A stretch of 64,000 nucleotides of DNA from DATKNA01 sp963786765 (GTDB taxonomy: Bacteria > Actinomycetota > Actinomycetes > Actinomycetales > Kineosporiaceae): contig CAWBAJ010000019.1 of assembly GCA_963786765.1 (NCBI GenBank), positions 191,821 to 255,820 on the forward strand. Direction: 5' to 3'. A model generated the notes under the pieces. The model worked only from the letters and a program-made list of their open reading frames with translations. It had not been told where the DNA came from and searched no databases. Positions 27,032-36,451 of this stretch are shown here, piece by piece. A program made the position numbers and the translations under genes. Positions within the stretch are counted from its first letter, which is position 1. Each line of letters starts with the position of its first letter.

Positions 27032-29431
27032 GTGATCGAGGACACCCGTCCCGCGGCGCCGCCGCGGAACCTGCGCCGTGAGCGCCTCACGCTCGCCGTC
27101 CGTTCCAACGGGGCGGCCCGGCGGGAGGCACTCGCCGATCTCGTCGAGCAGGCCCTCGCCCGCGCCTGGCAGGACGCCCTGGCCGGCAGCGCTCTCGGTG
27201 CCGACGTGCAGGGAGTGGCCCTCGCCGCGGTGGGGAGCGTCGCCCGGCGGGACGCCGGCCCCGCCAGCGATCTCGACCTCGTGCTCGTGCACGATGGCCG
27301 GCGCGGGGAGCGGGTCACCGTCCTCGCCGACCGGCTCTGGTACCCGCTCTGGGACGCCGGCCTGCGGCTCGACCACTCCGTCCGCACGATCCCGCAGTGC
27401 CGGGACGTCGCCGCCGCCGACCTCGCCGCCGCCATCGGCCTGCTGGACCTGCGTCCGCTGGCCGGTGACACCTCGCTCGTCGTCCGGGCCCGGGCCAGCC
27501 TGCTGACCGACTGGCGCGGGGGGATCCGCCGCCGCATCCCCCAGCTGCTCGACGAGCTCGCGGACCGCAGGGCGCGCTTCGGCGAGGCCGCGCACCTGCT
27601 CGAACCGGACCTCAAGGAGAGCCGCGGAGGCCTGCGCGACATCACGACGCTGCGGGCGCTCGCCGCCAGCTGGGTCACCGACCGGCCCCACGGGGAGGTC
27701 GACGCCGCACACGAGCGCCTGCTCGACGTCCGGGACGCGCTGCACGCCGTGACGGGGCGGCCCGTCGAGCGCCTCCTGCTCGCCGAGCAGGACGCCGTGG
27801 CCGTCGCGTGCGGCCTGGTCGACGCCGACGAGCTGCTGGCCGTCGTGTCGGCGGCGGCCCGCGCCGTCGCTCACGCCGTCGACACCACCGTGCGCCGCGC
27901 CCGCCAAGCGGTGCCCTCCCGGCGCGCCCGCGGCCCGCGGCGCCCCCGGCTGCGCCCGCTCGGTCACGGGCTGGTCGAGCACGACGGCGAGGTGGTGCTC
28001 GGTGGCGGCGTCCGGCCCGAGGACGACCCGGTGCTGCCGCTGCGGGCGGCCCGCACCGCGGTCCGGGCCGGCCTCCCGCTCTCGCCGGTGACCGTCGAGC
28101 ACCTGGCCCGGCGCTGTCCGTCGCTGCCCGTCCCCTGGCCGGCCGCGGCCCGCGAGGGGTTCGTCGACATGCTCGGCGGCGGACCTCCGCTCGTCGGCGT
28201 GTGGGAGGCACTCGACCTCGCGGGACTCGTGCCCGCATGGCTGCCGGAATGGCTCGGTGTGCGCAACCGGCCCCAGCGCAACGCCGTCCACCGGCACACC
28301 GTCGACCGGCATCTCGTCGAGACCGTCGTCCTTGCCGGGCGGTTCCTGCGCGACGTGGCCCGGCCGGATCTGCTCCTGCTCGCAGCCCTGTTCCACGACA
28401 TCGGCAAGGTGCCCGGCAGCGCCGACCACTCCCGGACGGGCGCGCCGCTGGCACTGCGGGCCGTCACGCGGACGGGACTGCCGGCCGCGGACGCCGCCGT
28501 CGTCGAGCGGCTCGTCCGCGAGCACCTCACCCTGGTCGAGCTCGCCACCCGCCGGGACCCCGACGACCCGCGGACGGTCGAGGAGCTCGTCACCGCGGTG
28601 GACGGGCGCGCCGACGTGCTCGACCTGCTGCGAGCCCTCACCGAGGCCGACGCCCGCGCCGCCGGCCCGGCGGCCTGGTCGGCCTGGCGCGCGCGTCTCG
28701 TCGACGACCTCGTCGCCCGGGCCAGGACGGCCCTGCGGGGCGACGCGCCACCGGGGCCCGCGCCGGTCACGGACGCCGAGCGGGCGCTCGTCGCCGCGGT
28801 GGCCGCAGACGGGCGGCCGCGGGTCGGCGTCTCGGCACTGGACGAACTGCACGCGGTGACGGTCGTCGCCGGGGACCGCCCCGGTCTCCTCGCCGACATC
28901 GCCGGCACCCTGGCCGCGCACCGGCTCAGTGTGAAGTCGGCGCTGGTCCGCACCGTGCCGGCCGGGCCGGCGGGCCGGCAGGTCGCTGTCGACACCTGGT
29001 GGGTGGACGCCGGCAGCGCCGAGATCCCCGCCCCGGCCACGCTCGAGACGGCTCTGCGCCGCCTGGCGGCCGGCGACCGGGGCGTGCTCGACCGCCTGGC
29101 ACGCCGCGATGCCGGCTACCGCCTGCCCGCGGGGGCGCCCTCCCGCCCTCGGGTCGTGCTCGTCCCGGGCGCGTCGGCCGACGTCACCGTCCTGGAGGTC
29201 CGCGCCGCCGACCGGCCGGGGCTGCTGCACGCGATCGGGTCCGCGCTCGCCGCGGTCGGGGTGGACCTGCGGTCCGCGCACGTGGCCACTCACGCCGGCC
29301 AGGCCGTGGACGTGCTCTACGTCGCCGAACCCGGCGGCCTGCCGCTCGCGCCTGCCCGGGTCGCCGCGACCGTGGCCGCACTGGTGGACGCGGGGGCGCT
29401 GCCGGAGGACGACCACGGCGGGACGGGCTGA
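27032..29431 (+). CDS. glnD: [Protein-PII] uridylyltransferase/adenylyltransferase GlnD
   Basis: 799 residues. GlnD modifies and de-modifies PII according to nitrogen status; in actinobacteria it adds AMP. Domains in order: nucleotidyltransferase with 'GSVARRDAGPASDLDLVLV' (~residues 70-90); a central GlnE-like helical part with 'KESRGGLRDITTLRALA'; the HD hydrolase with 'HRHTVDRHLVETVVL' (~419) and 'AALFHDIGKVPGSADHS' (~455); two C-terminal ACT domains starting at 'HAVTVVAGDRPGLLADIAG' and 'TVLEVRAADRPGLLHAIG', which sense glutamine. All motifs are intact. GTG 27032 follows GGGGAGGAG. Confidence 0.96.
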   Translation: MIEDTRPAAPPRNLRRERLTLAVRSNGAARREALADLVEQALARAWQDALAGSALGADVQGVALAAVGSVARRDAGPASDLDLVLVHDGRRGERVTVLADRLWYPLWDAGLRLDHSVRTIPQCRDVAAADLAAAIGLLDLRPLAGDTSLVVRARASLLTDWRGGIRRRIPQLLDELADRRARFGEAAHLLEPDLKESRGGLRDITTLRALAASWVTDRPHGEVDAAHERLLDVRDALHAVTGRPVERLLLAEQDAVAVACGLVDADELLAVVSAAARAVAHAVDTTVRRARQAVPSRRARGPRRPRLRPLGHGLVEHDGEVVLGGGVRPEDDPVLPLRAARTAVRAGLPLSPVTVEHLARRCPSLPVPWPAAAREGFVDMLGGGPPLVGVWEALDLAGLVPAWLPEWLGVRNRPQRNAVHRHTVDRHLVETVVLAGRFLRDVARPDLLLLAALFHDIGKVPGSADHSRTGAPLALRAVTRTGLPAADAAVVERLVREHLTLVELATRRDPDDPRTVEELVTAVDGRADVLDLLRALTEADARAAGPAAWSAWRARLVDDLVARARTALRGDAPPGPAPVTDAERALVAAVAADGRPRVGVSALDELHAVTVVAGDRPGLLADIAGTLAAHRLSVKSALVRTVPAGPAGRQVAVDTWWVDAGSAEIPAPATLETALRRLAAGDRGVLDRLARRDAGYRLPAGAPSRPRVVLVPGASADVTVLEVRAADRPGLLHAIGSALAAVGVDLRSAHVATHAGQAVDVLYVAEPGGLPLAPARVAATVAALVDAGALPEDDHGGTG

Positions 29432-29441
29432 GCGCCGCGGT

Positions 29442-29447
29442 TAGGCT
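29442..29447 (+). promoter_or_regulatory. -10 box TAGGCT for a leaderless membrane transferase gene
   Basis: TAGGCT fits TANNNT and ends 8 bases before ATG 29456, with no ribosome site between. Confidence 0.45.
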
Positions 29448-29455
29448 CGCTGGTC

Positions 29456-30622
29456 ATGGAGGCGCGGGCGGACCTGCTCCAGCAGGCGCCTGAGCGTTCG
29501 CTCCTGCGCCGCCCCGGGACCCTGCCCTCCCTGGTGCGTCCGGCCCTGGTGTACCTCAACGGGCAGGTCGTCGTGCTCGCCGTCGTCTGGGTGTCGACGA
29601 ACCTCGCCGGCAAGCGCCTGTGGGATGTGCTGCAGTCCTGGGACGCGCGCCAGCTGCTCGCCGTGTCCCAGCTGGGCTACCCCGACAGCATCGAGCCGGC
29701 GGGCCTGAACTCGTTCGCGTTCTTCCCCGCGTTCCCGCTGGCGGCCCGCTGGACGTCGGCCCTGTCCGGCCTCTCGCCGGAGGTCGCCGGTGTCCTCGTG
29801 TCGCTCGCGTGCGGGATCGCCTTGGCCTACGCCGCCGACGCCTTCGCGGCCGGTGTGCTCGGAGCGGACGAACCGGGCCGGGTGCGCGCGGTGCTGCTGG
29901 TCGCGACGCTCCCGCTGTCGGTGGTGTTCCTCATGCCCTACACCGAGGCGATGTTCTGCGCCCTGGCCCTGTGGGCCCTGGTCTGCGGGGCGCGGGACCG
30001 CTGGCTCGCCGCCGCGGTGCTGGCCGCCTGCGCGGGGCTCGTCCGGCCGACCGCGGCCGCCGTCGTGCTCGCCGTCTGGGTGGGCGCTGCGCTCGCCTGG
30101 CGCCGCGGGAGGTTCGGCGGCCGGCGGGCACTGGCCGCGGCCGCCGTCGCGCCGCTCGGGATGGCCGCCTACCTGGTCTACGTCGCCCTCGCGACGACCG
30201 GGAGCCTCACGGCGTGGAGCGAGTCCGAGCGCAAGGGCTGGGACTCCCGGTTCGACTACGGGCGGTTCACGTGGACGTGGCTGCGCGCCTTGTTCCAGTT
30301 CGGTGGCGGCCCGATGGACGCGTTCATCGTCGCCGGCGCGGTGGCCGCGGTGCTCACCGCGGGGTGGCTGCTGCGGGAGCGCCTCGCGCCGCACGCCGCG
30401 GTGTACGTGCTCGCCGTGACCGGGATCGCCCTCGGGACGAGCGGCATGTGGGGGAGCAAGTTCCGGTTCCTGCTGCCGGCGCTGGTCGTCACCGCCGTCC
30501 TCGTGGCGGCCGGGATGACACGGTGGCGGTCGTCGAGCAGGATCGCCGTCCTGCTCCTGTGGGTGCTGACCGGCGCCTGGTTCTCCGGGTACGCCCTCGT
30601 GGGATACCACTTCGCGATCTGA
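29456..30622 (+). CDS. PIG-V-like integral membrane glycosyltransferase
   Basis: 388 residues with many hydrophobic helices; second protein of the PIG-V/GT-C type in the window. 'LQSWDARQLLAVSQLGYPDS' gives the loop-1 acidic site, 'LNSFAFFPAFPLAARW' and 'VVFLMPYTEAMFCALALW' match the family, as does 'AGLVRPTAAAVVLAVWVG'. It probably transfers mannose from a polyprenyl-phosphate donor on the outer membrane face; the acceptor is unknown. It stands alone between glnD and ffh, with a leaderless-type promoter box. Confidence 0.8.
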   Translation: MEARADLLQQAPERSLLRRPGTLPSLVRPALVYLNGQVVVLAVVWVSTNLAGKRLWDVLQSWDARQLLAVSQLGYPDSIEPAGLNSFAFFPAFPLAARWTSALSGLSPEVAGVLVSLACGIALAYAADAFAAGVLGADEPGRVRAVLLVATLPLSVVFLMPYTEAMFCALALWALVCGARDRWLAAAVLAACAGLVRPTAAAVVLAVWVGAALAWRRGRFGGRRALAAAAVAPLGMAAYLVYVALATTGSLTAWSESERKGWDSRFDYGRFTWTWLRALFQFGGGPMDAFIVAGAVAAVLTAGWLLRERLAPHAAVYVLAVTGIALGTSGMWGSKFRFLLPALVVTAVLVAAGMTRWRSSSRIAVLLLWVLTGAWFSGYALVGYHFAI

Positions 30623-30742
30623 CCCTCCCGCCGGCGCGGAACAGGGGCGGCCCGTGCCTACGCTTTAGTCTTGTCAGGGTCGCCAGGACCTCCCCGAGGA
30701 TGCTTCCGTTCCTTCCGCGCACCGATCGACAAGGACGTGCCC

Positions 30743-32335
30743 GTGTTCGCCACGCTGTCAGACCGCCTCACCGCGACCTTCAAGTCGCTGCGGGGGAAGG
30801 GCAGGCTCTCGCCGTCCGACGTCGATGCCACCGTCCGCGAGATCCGTCGCGCTCTGCTCGATGCCGACGTCGCGCTGCCGGTCGTCCGCGAGTTCACCGC
30901 GACGGTGCGCGAGCGCGCGCTCTCGGCCGAGGTCTCCCAGGCGCTCAACCCGGCCCAGCAGGTCGTCCAGATCGTCCACGACGAGCTGGTCAGGGTGCTC
31001 GGCGGCCAGGCCCGCAGGATCGAACTGGCGAAGACGCCCCCCACGGTGATCCTCCTCGCCGGCCTGCAGGGCGCCGGCAAGACCACCCTCGCGGGCAAGC
31101 TGGGCCGCTGGCTGAAGGAGCAGGGGCACACCCCGGTGCTGGTCGCGAGCGATCTCCAGCGTCCGAACGCGGTCGACCAGCTCCAGGTCGTCGGCGAGCG
31201 CGCCGGGGTCGCCGTCTTCGCCCCCCACCCCGGCACCTCGTCCACCGGTTCGACTGTGGCGGGCCCTGGCGACCCGGTCGCGGTCGCCCGCGACGGCGTC
31301 CGGTTCGCCCGTGAGAAGCACTACGACGTCGTGATCGTCGACACCGCCGGCCGGCTCGGCGTGGACGCCGACATGATGCAGCAGGCCGCCGACATCCGGG
31401 ACGCCGTCCAGCCGGACGAGATCCTCTTCGTCCTGGACGCGATGATCGGTCAGGACGCCGTCACGACCGCCCGAGCCTTCCAGGACGGGGTCGGCTTCAG
31501 CGGCGTCGTGCTGTCGAAGCTCGACGGTGACGCCCGTGGGGGCGCTGCGCTGTCCGTCGCCGGGATCACCGGCCGGCCGATCATGTTCGCGAGCACGGGC
31601 GAGAAACTCGACGAGTTCGAGCTGTTCCACCCGGACCGGATGGCGTCGCGCATCCTCGACATGGGCGACGTGCTCACCCTGATCGAGCAGGCGCAGCGCG
31701 CCTTCGACGCCGAGCAGGCAGAGGCGATGGCGGCGAAGTTCGCCGCCGACGAGGACTTCACGTTCGACGACTTCCTGCAGCAGATGGCGGCCCTGAAGAA
31801 CATGGGCTCGCTGAAGAAGATGCTCGGGATGCTCCCGGGCATGGGGGAGCTGCGCGACCAGCTCGAGAACTTCGACGAGCGCGAGATGGACCGCGTCGAG
31901 GCGATCATCAAGTCGATGACCCCGCTGGAGCGGCGCCGGCCGAGCGTGCTCAACGGGTCCCGCAAGCTGCGCGTCGCCAAGGGCTCCGGTGTCCAGGTCC
32001 AGGACGTGAACCAGCTGCTGGAGCGCTTCACCGAGGCGCAGAAGATGATGCGCCAGCTGCGCCGCGGCGGCATGCCGGGGATGCCCGGGATGCCGGGCCT
32101 CGGCGGCGGCGGCAAGAAGTCCAAGGGCCGCACCGCGCCCCCGCCCCGCAAGGGCAAGGCGAAGTCCGGCAATCCGGCCAAACGCGCCCAGCAGGAGCGG
32201 GAGGCGGCGCAGCGAGGCGCCACCGGGCCGGCCGTGCCCGGCGGCGCCTTCGGCCTCGGCGCGGACGCCCCGGACCCGGCCGAGCTCGCCGACCTGCAGT
32301 TGCCGCCCGGCTTCGAGAAGTTCCTCGGCCGCTGA
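30743..32335 (+). CDS. ffh: Signal recognition particle protein Ffh
   Basis: 530 residues. Ffh binds signal sequences and 4.5S RNA and partners FtsY. N domain 'MFATLSDRLTATFKSLRGKG'; GTPase with 'LAGLQGAGKTTLAGKLG' (~107), 'VASDLQRPNAVDQLQ', 'VIVDTAGRLGVDADMM', 'VVLSKLDGDARGGAALS'. A ~12-residue Gly/Ser/Thr insert after 'VAVFAPHPGTSSTGSTVAG' is a little longer than usual. The Met-rich M domain has 'KKMLGMLPGMGELRDQLENF' and 'QKMMRQLRRGGMPGMPGMPG', then a Lys/Ala-rich tail. Start GTG 30743 after AAGGA; GTG 30737 is an alternative in the same frame. Confidence 0.97.
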   Translation: MFATLSDRLTATFKSLRGKGRLSPSDVDATVREIRRALLDADVALPVVREFTATVRERALSAEVSQALNPAQQVVQIVHDELVRVLGGQARRIELAKTPPTVILLAGLQGAGKTTLAGKLGRWLKEQGHTPVLVASDLQRPNAVDQLQVVGERAGVAVFAPHPGTSSTGSTVAGPGDPVAVARDGVRFAREKHYDVVIVDTAGRLGVDADMMQQAADIRDAVQPDEILFVLDAMIGQDAVTTARAFQDGVGFSGVVLSKLDGDARGGAALSVAGITGRPIMFASTGEKLDEFELFHPDRMASRILDMGDVLTLIEQAQRAFDAEQAEAMAAKFAADEDFTFDDFLQQMAALKNMGSLKKMLGMLPGMGELRDQLENFDEREMDRVEAIIKSMTPLERRRPSVLNGSRKLRVAKGSGVQVQDVNQLLERFTEAQKMMRQLRRGGMPGMPGMPGLGGGGKKSKGRTAPPPRKGKAKSGNPAKRAQQEREAAQRGATGPAVPGGAFGLGADAPDPAELADLQLPPGFEKFLGR

Positions 32336-32364
32336 GCCGAGGGAGGAACGACGAGAGTCTGGAC

Positions 32365-32370
32365 TAGGTT
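32365..32370 (+). promoter_or_regulatory. -10 box TAGGTT for a leaderless amidohydrolase gene
   Basis: TAGGTT ends exactly 6 bases before GTG 32377; same arrangement as coaD. Confidence 0.5.
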
Positions 32371-32376
32371 CTGCCC

Positions 32377-33483
32377 GTGCCCGACACCGCTTCGCCCTCG
32401 CCCGTCCTGCACCTGCGCGGCCACGTACTGATCGGCCCGGACGAGGAGCGCCCCGAGGCGTGGGTGGTCGGCGGCCGGATCACCTACCAGGCGCCGCTCG
32501 CGCACGCCGACGAGGCCGTCGACGTCGAGGGCTTCGTGCTGCCCGGCCTGGTCGACGCGCACTGCCACGTCGGCATCGACGCCGGGGGAGCGGTCGACCG
32601 CGACACGCAGGTGGAGCAGGCGGGCGCGGACCGCGACGCCGGGGCACTGCTGCTGCGCGACGCCGGATCGGCCGCCGACACCCGGTGGATCGACGAACGC
32701 CAGGACCTGCCCCGGATCGTCCGGGCCGGCCGCCACATCGCCCGGAGCAAGCGGTACATCCGCAACTATGCGCACGAGATCGAGCCTGCGGAGCTGGTCC
32801 AGTACGTCCGCGCCGAGGCCCGTCGCGGCGACGGCTGGGTGAAGCTCGTCGGGGACTGGATCGACCGCGAGGTGGGCGACCTCGCCCCGTGCTGGCCCCT
32901 GGACGCCCTGCGCGAGGGCATCAAGGCGGCGCACGACGAGGGGGCGCGGGTCACCGCCCACTGCATCGGCGAGGACTGCCTGCACGATCTGCTCGAGGCC
33001 GGCATCGACTGCATCGAGCACGGCACCGGGCTGACCGACGAGACCAGGGCGACCGCCGCGGCGCGGGGCGTCCCGATCGTGCCGACGCTGGTGAACACGG
33101 CCAACTTCCCCAACTACGCCGCGGCCGGCGAGGAGCGCTACCCCGTGTACGCGGCCCACATGCGCCGGCTGCACGAGCAGCGCTACGAGACGGTGGCCGC
33201 GGCCTACGAGGCCGGCGTCCCGGTGTTCGTGGGCACGGACGCCGGCGGCGCGCTGCCGCACGGCCTCGTCGCCCAGGAGGTGGCCGAGCTCGTCCGGGCC
33301 GGCCTGCCGCCCACGTCCGCCCTCGACGCGGCCTGCTGGGGCGCCCGCTGGTGGCTGCGCCAGGCGGCGCTGGAGGAGGGCGCCCCCGCCGACCTGGTGG
33401 TCTACGACGCCGACCCGCGCGAGGACGTCGCCGTCCTGGCCGCCCCCCGGCTGGTCGTGCTGCGCGGCCGGCCCGTTCCATGA
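32377..33483 (+). CDS. Metal-dependent amidohydrolase family protein
   Basis: 368 residues, TIM-barrel amidohydrolase. 'LPGLVDAHCHVGIDAGG' carries the HxH metal pair; 'RVTAHCIGEDCLHDLLEAG' and 'IDCIEHGTGLTDETRA' give the third and fourth His; 'PVFVGTDAGGALPHG' the catalytic Asp; 'GAPADLVVYDADP' closes the composite beta-sandwich. These features fit imidazolonepropionase/prolidase-like hydrolases, but the substrate is not evident. It lies between ffh and a membrane protein, 8 bases from the latter, so the two are probably co-transcribed. Confidence 0.88.
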   Translation: MPDTASPSPVLHLRGHVLIGPDEERPEAWVVGGRITYQAPLAHADEAVDVEGFVLPGLVDAHCHVGIDAGGAVDRDTQVEQAGADRDAGALLLRDAGSAADTRWIDERQDLPRIVRAGRHIARSKRYIRNYAHEIEPAELVQYVRAEARRGDGWVKLVGDWIDREVGDLAPCWPLDALREGIKAAHDEGARVTAHCIGEDCLHDLLEAGIDCIEHGTGLTDETRATAAARGVPIVPTLVNTANFPNYAAAGEERYPVYAAHMRRLHEQRYETVAAAYEAGVPVFVGTDAGGALPHGLVAQEVAELVRAGLPPTSALDAACWGARWWLRQAALEEGAPADLVVYDADPREDVAVLAAPRLVVLRGRPVP

Positions 33484-33490
33484 CCGACCC

Positions 33491-35266
33491 GTGACGGTCC
33501 GGACGAGCACGCCGCCGGACGACACCGGGACGGTCGCCCCCCGGCCCTCCGCAGTGGTTCCAGCCCTGCTCGAGGGGCTGCTCGTCCTGGTCGCCGCCGT
33601 GGTCACCGTGCTGAAGAACGACGCGGGCGTCCTCAAGGACGTCTCCGGCACGGTCGCGGGCAACCTCGGCGACCCGCTGTACTTCGCCTGGCAGCTGGCC
33701 TGGGTGGCGCACGCCGTCACCACCGACCCCGGCTCGTTGTGGACGACGAATGCGTTCTCCAGGGCTCCGGACAACCTCGCCTACACCGACACGATCCTCG
33801 GATACCTGCCGATCGACCTGGCCACCGGCGCGGCGGACGGCGGGCAGGGAGCAGCACTGGCGGCCCTCAACATCGCGGGTTTCCTGGCCGCGGTGCTCGC
33901 CCTCTGCGGTGGGTACGCGCTGGCACGTGCCCTCGGAGCCGGCCCTGCCGGCGCGCTGGTCGCGGGCGCGGGCTTCGGGCTCGCGCCCTGGCGGATCGAA
34001 CAGGTCATCCATCTCAACGTCGTGTCCACCGGCGGCATCGCCTTCACGCTGGCGTTGCTCTGCTACGGGCACGGCTGGTCGCTGCGCTACGGGTGGGAGC
34101 CCGACCTGTTGCGGCCCTGGGCCGTCGCGGCCGGCTGGGCCGTCGCCTGCTGGCAGATCACCCTCGGGTTCGCCACCGGCATCGTGTTCGGGTACGTGCT
34201 CGCGGGCATCTGCGTGCTCTGGGCAGCCGGATGGCTGCGAGCAGGCCGTCCGCGGCTTCCGCGGAGCCTGCTCGTCGCGGACGGCGCCGGTGCCGTGGCG
34301 TTCGGCGTGGTCACGTTGCTGCTCGTCAGGCCGTACCTGCGGGTGCTCGCGGCCAACCCCGGCGCCCGCCGCAGCGAGGCGATGCTCGGCCTCTTCTCAC
34401 CGCCGCCCAGAGGCCTCGACCTCACGTCGGCCACCTCCTGGTTCTGGGGGGACCGGCAGGCAGCCGACCGCGCGAAGCTCTTCTGGCCACCGGAGATGAT
34501 CATTTCGCCCGGGCACGTGCTCGCCGTGCTGGCCGTCCTCGGGCTGGTCGTCTCGGTCTGGCCCCTGCGCCGCCGCCTGCTGCTCGGCCTCGCGACCGCA
34601 GTGGCGACGATCCTGACACTGGGCACGCAGGCGCCCGGTGGCGGCGAGTGGAGCTACCTGCTGCTGTACCGGCACCTGCCCGGGTGGGACGCGCTGCGCA
34701 CCCCTGGCCGGCTGGTCCTGTGGGTCACCATGGGCCTCGCGCTGCTCGCCGCGGGGCTCGTCGGGCGGCTCGCAGAACTGCTGCTGCGTCGTGCCGCGGA
34801 CCGCGAGGTCCGCCCGATCAGCGCCGTACGCCTCACCGTCGGGGTCTACCTCCTGGCCGTGCCCGCCCTGCTGGTGGGAGCGGACGACTGGGGCGGACCG
34901 CTGCACTGGCCGGTCGCCCAGGCACCGGTGGTCGTCGCGACGGTGCCGGCGCCGTTGATGTTCCTGCCCACGGACCTGGTCGGCGACTACCACCTCATGC
35001 TCTGGAGCACCGACGGATGGCCGACGCTGGCCAACGGCAGCAGCGGCTTCGACCCACCCTGGCAGGCGCAGTTGCGCAAGGCCGTCAAGACCTTCCCGGA
35101 CGCCGGCAGCGTCGCCGCCCTGCGCGCGCGAGGGGTCCGCACGGTGGTGCTCGTCCGCTCCCGGGCTGCCGGTTCCGAGTGGGAAGGCGCGGCCGACAAG
35201 CCCGTCAACGGCCTCGGGATCCGACGGCTCGACCTGGGAGACGCCGTGGTCTACCGGCTGGGCTGA
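33491..35266 (+). CDS. Large integral membrane protein, GT-C glycosyltransferase-like
   Basis: 591 residues from GTG 33491. About ten to twelve hydrophobic helices in the first 480 residues, then an extracytoplasmic C-terminal domain (~residues 490-591). The first loop after helix 1 contains 'TVAGNLGDPLYFAWQLAWVA', an acidic Asp of the kind found in GT-C enzymes, and 'HLPGWDALRTPGRLVLWVTM' matches the family of actinobacterial polyprenyl-sugar transferases. The tail 'YHLMLWSTDGWPTLANGSSG' resembles YfhO/ArnT-like proteins. Function is an inference; donor and acceptor unknown. Co-directional with the amidohydrolase. Confidence 0.7.
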   Translation: MTVRTSTPPDDTGTVAPRPSAVVPALLEGLLVLVAAVVTVLKNDAGVLKDVSGTVAGNLGDPLYFAWQLAWVAHAVTTDPGSLWTTNAFSRAPDNLAYTDTILGYLPIDLATGAADGGQGAALAALNIAGFLAAVLALCGGYALARALGAGPAGALVAGAGFGLAPWRIEQVIHLNVVSTGGIAFTLALLCYGHGWSLRYGWEPDLLRPWAVAAGWAVACWQITLGFATGIVFGYVLAGICVLWAAGWLRAGRPRLPRSLLVADGAGAVAFGVVTLLLVRPYLRVLAANPGARRSEAMLGLFSPPPRGLDLTSATSWFWGDRQAADRAKLFWPPEMIISPGHVLAVLAVLGLVVSVWPLRRRLLLGLATAVATILTLGTQAPGGGEWSYLLLYRHLPGWDALRTPGRLVLWVTMGLALLAAGLVGRLAELLLRRAADREVRPISAVRLTVGVYLLAVPALLVGADDWGGPLHWPVAQAPVVVATVPAPLMFLPTDLVGDYHLMLWSTDGWPTLANGSSGFDPPWQAQLRKAVKTFPDAGSVAALRARGVRTVVLVRSRAAGSEWEGAADKPVNGLGIRRLDLGDAVVYRLG

Positions 35267-35316
35267 CGGAACGGACCGGGTCGTGCAGGTCATGCCTGTC
35301 ATCGGGGTGCCCGAGG

Positions 35317-35334
35317 TCTGGCAGAATGGGTTGC
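35317..35334 (+). promoter_or_regulatory. Putative rpsP operon promoter, CAGAAT box
   Basis: TCTGGCAGAATGGGTTGC holds a CAGAAT -10-like box (35322-35327) about 128 bases upstream of rpsP. The same GGCAGAnTG string stands before rplS and pyrH. The leader between box and GTG has no obvious structure. Confidence 0.4.
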
Positions 35335-35454
35335 CGTACCCGACGGTGGTGGCCCCTCTCTCCGCTCCCGTCGTGTCCTGACGAGTCGCCCGGCGCCCGG
35401 TCCCCACCCGGCGCAGCGGTGCCTCACCCCCACGAAGCCAGGAGAGCCTCCCCC

Positions 35455-36183
35455 GTGTCCGTCAAGATCCGCCTCAAGCGCATGGGCAAGATCCGTGCCC
35501 CGTACTACCGCATCGTCGTCGCCGACTCCCGCACCAAGCGCGACGGCCGCGCCATCGAGGAGATCGGCAAGTACCACCCCACCGAGGACCCCTCGTACAT
35601 CGAGGTCGACTCGCCCCGGGCCCAGTACTGGCTCGGCGTCGGCGCGCAGCCGACCGAGCAGGTGCTCGCGATCCTCAAGGTGACCGGCGACTGGCAGAAG
35701 TTCAAGGGCCTGCCCGGCGCCGAGGGCACCCTGCGGACGGCTACACCGCGCCCCGACAAGAAGGCCGTCTTCGCCGCCGCCGCCAGGGAGACCCTCGGGG
35801 ACTCGGGCGCGGAGGGGGCGACCACACCCAGGGGCGGCCGCAAGAAGGCCGAGCCGAAGGCCGCCGCCGAGCCGAAGGCCGCCGCCGAGCCGAAGGCCGC
35901 CGCCGAGCCGAAGCCGGAGGCTGCCGCTCAGCCCCAGCCGGAGCAGCCCGCTGCGCCGCAGCCGGTCGAGCCCCAGGTCGCGGAGCCCCAGGCCGAGCAG
36001 CCGGCCACGCCGCAGGCCTCCGAGCAGCCCGCCGAGCAGCCCGCCGAGCAGCCCGCCGAGCAGCCCGCCGAGCAGCCGGCGAGTGACCAGCCCGCGGACG
36101 CCGCGGACGAGGGCGCTCCCGGCGGCAGCGAGACCTCGGCCCAGGTCGAGGGCGCCGGCGAGACGGCGCAGGCCGAGGGCTGA
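35455..36183 (+). CDS. rpsP: 30S ribosomal protein S16 with long repetitive acidic/Pro-Ala tail
   Basis: 242 residues. The first ~85 residues are a normal S16: 'MSVKIRLKRMGKIRAPYYRI', 'DGRAIEEIGKYHPTEDPSYI', 'AQYWLGVGAQPTEQVLAIL'. After residue ~110 comes a ~130-residue extension made of Ala, Pro, Glu, Gln and Lys: four 'AEPKAA'-type units, then 'EQPAEQPAEQPAEQPAEQPA' and a Gly/Ser/Glu end. The frame is open throughout and codon use matches the core, so it is not a frame artefact. Actinobacterial S16 often has a short extension; this one is long. It heads the rpsP-khpA-rimM-trmD group. Confidence 0.96.
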   Translation: MSVKIRLKRMGKIRAPYYRIVVADSRTKRDGRAIEEIGKYHPTEDPSYIEVDSPRAQYWLGVGAQPTEQVLAILKVTGDWQKFKGLPGAEGTLRTATPRPDKKAVFAAAARETLGDSGAEGATTPRGGRKKAEPKAAAEPKAAAEPKAAAEPKPEAAAQPQPEQPAAPQPVEPQVAEPQAEQPATPQASEQPAEQPAEQPAEQPAEQPASDQPADAADEGAPGGSETSAQVEGAGETAQAEG

Positions 36184-36185
36184 CC

Positions 36186-36428
36186 GTGCTCGTCGACGCC
36201 CTGGAGCACCTCGTCCGCGGCATCGTCGCGCACCCGGACGACGTCCAGGTCCGTAGCAAGCCGCTGCGCCGGGGCAGCCTGCTCGAGGTGCGGGTGCACC
36301 CCGAGGACCTCGGCCGGGTCATCGGCCGCTCCGGCCGCACCGCCACCGCGCTGCGAACCGTCGTCAAGGCCCTCGCCGACGGCAAGCCCGTCCGGGTCGA
36401 CGTCGTCGACGTCGACCGGGGCCGCTGA
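36186..36428 (+). CDS. khpA: KH-domain RNA-binding protein KhpA
   Basis: 80 residues, one KH domain with the RNA-binding GxxG loop in 'LGRVIGRSGRTATALRTVVK'. Starts 'MLVDALEHLVRGIVAHPDDV'. KhpA pairs with KhpB/Jag in other bacteria to bind many RNAs and affect cell division. The gene lies 2 bases after rpsP in the conserved rpsP-khpA-rimM-trmD order, and is followed by a strong hairpin. Confidence 0.94.
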   Translation: MLVDALEHLVRGIVAHPDDVQVRSKPLRRGSLLEVRVHPEDLGRVIGRSGRTATALRTVVKALADGKPVRVDVVDVDRGR

Positions 36429-36451
36429 TCACCGCGGTTCCGCACTACTGG

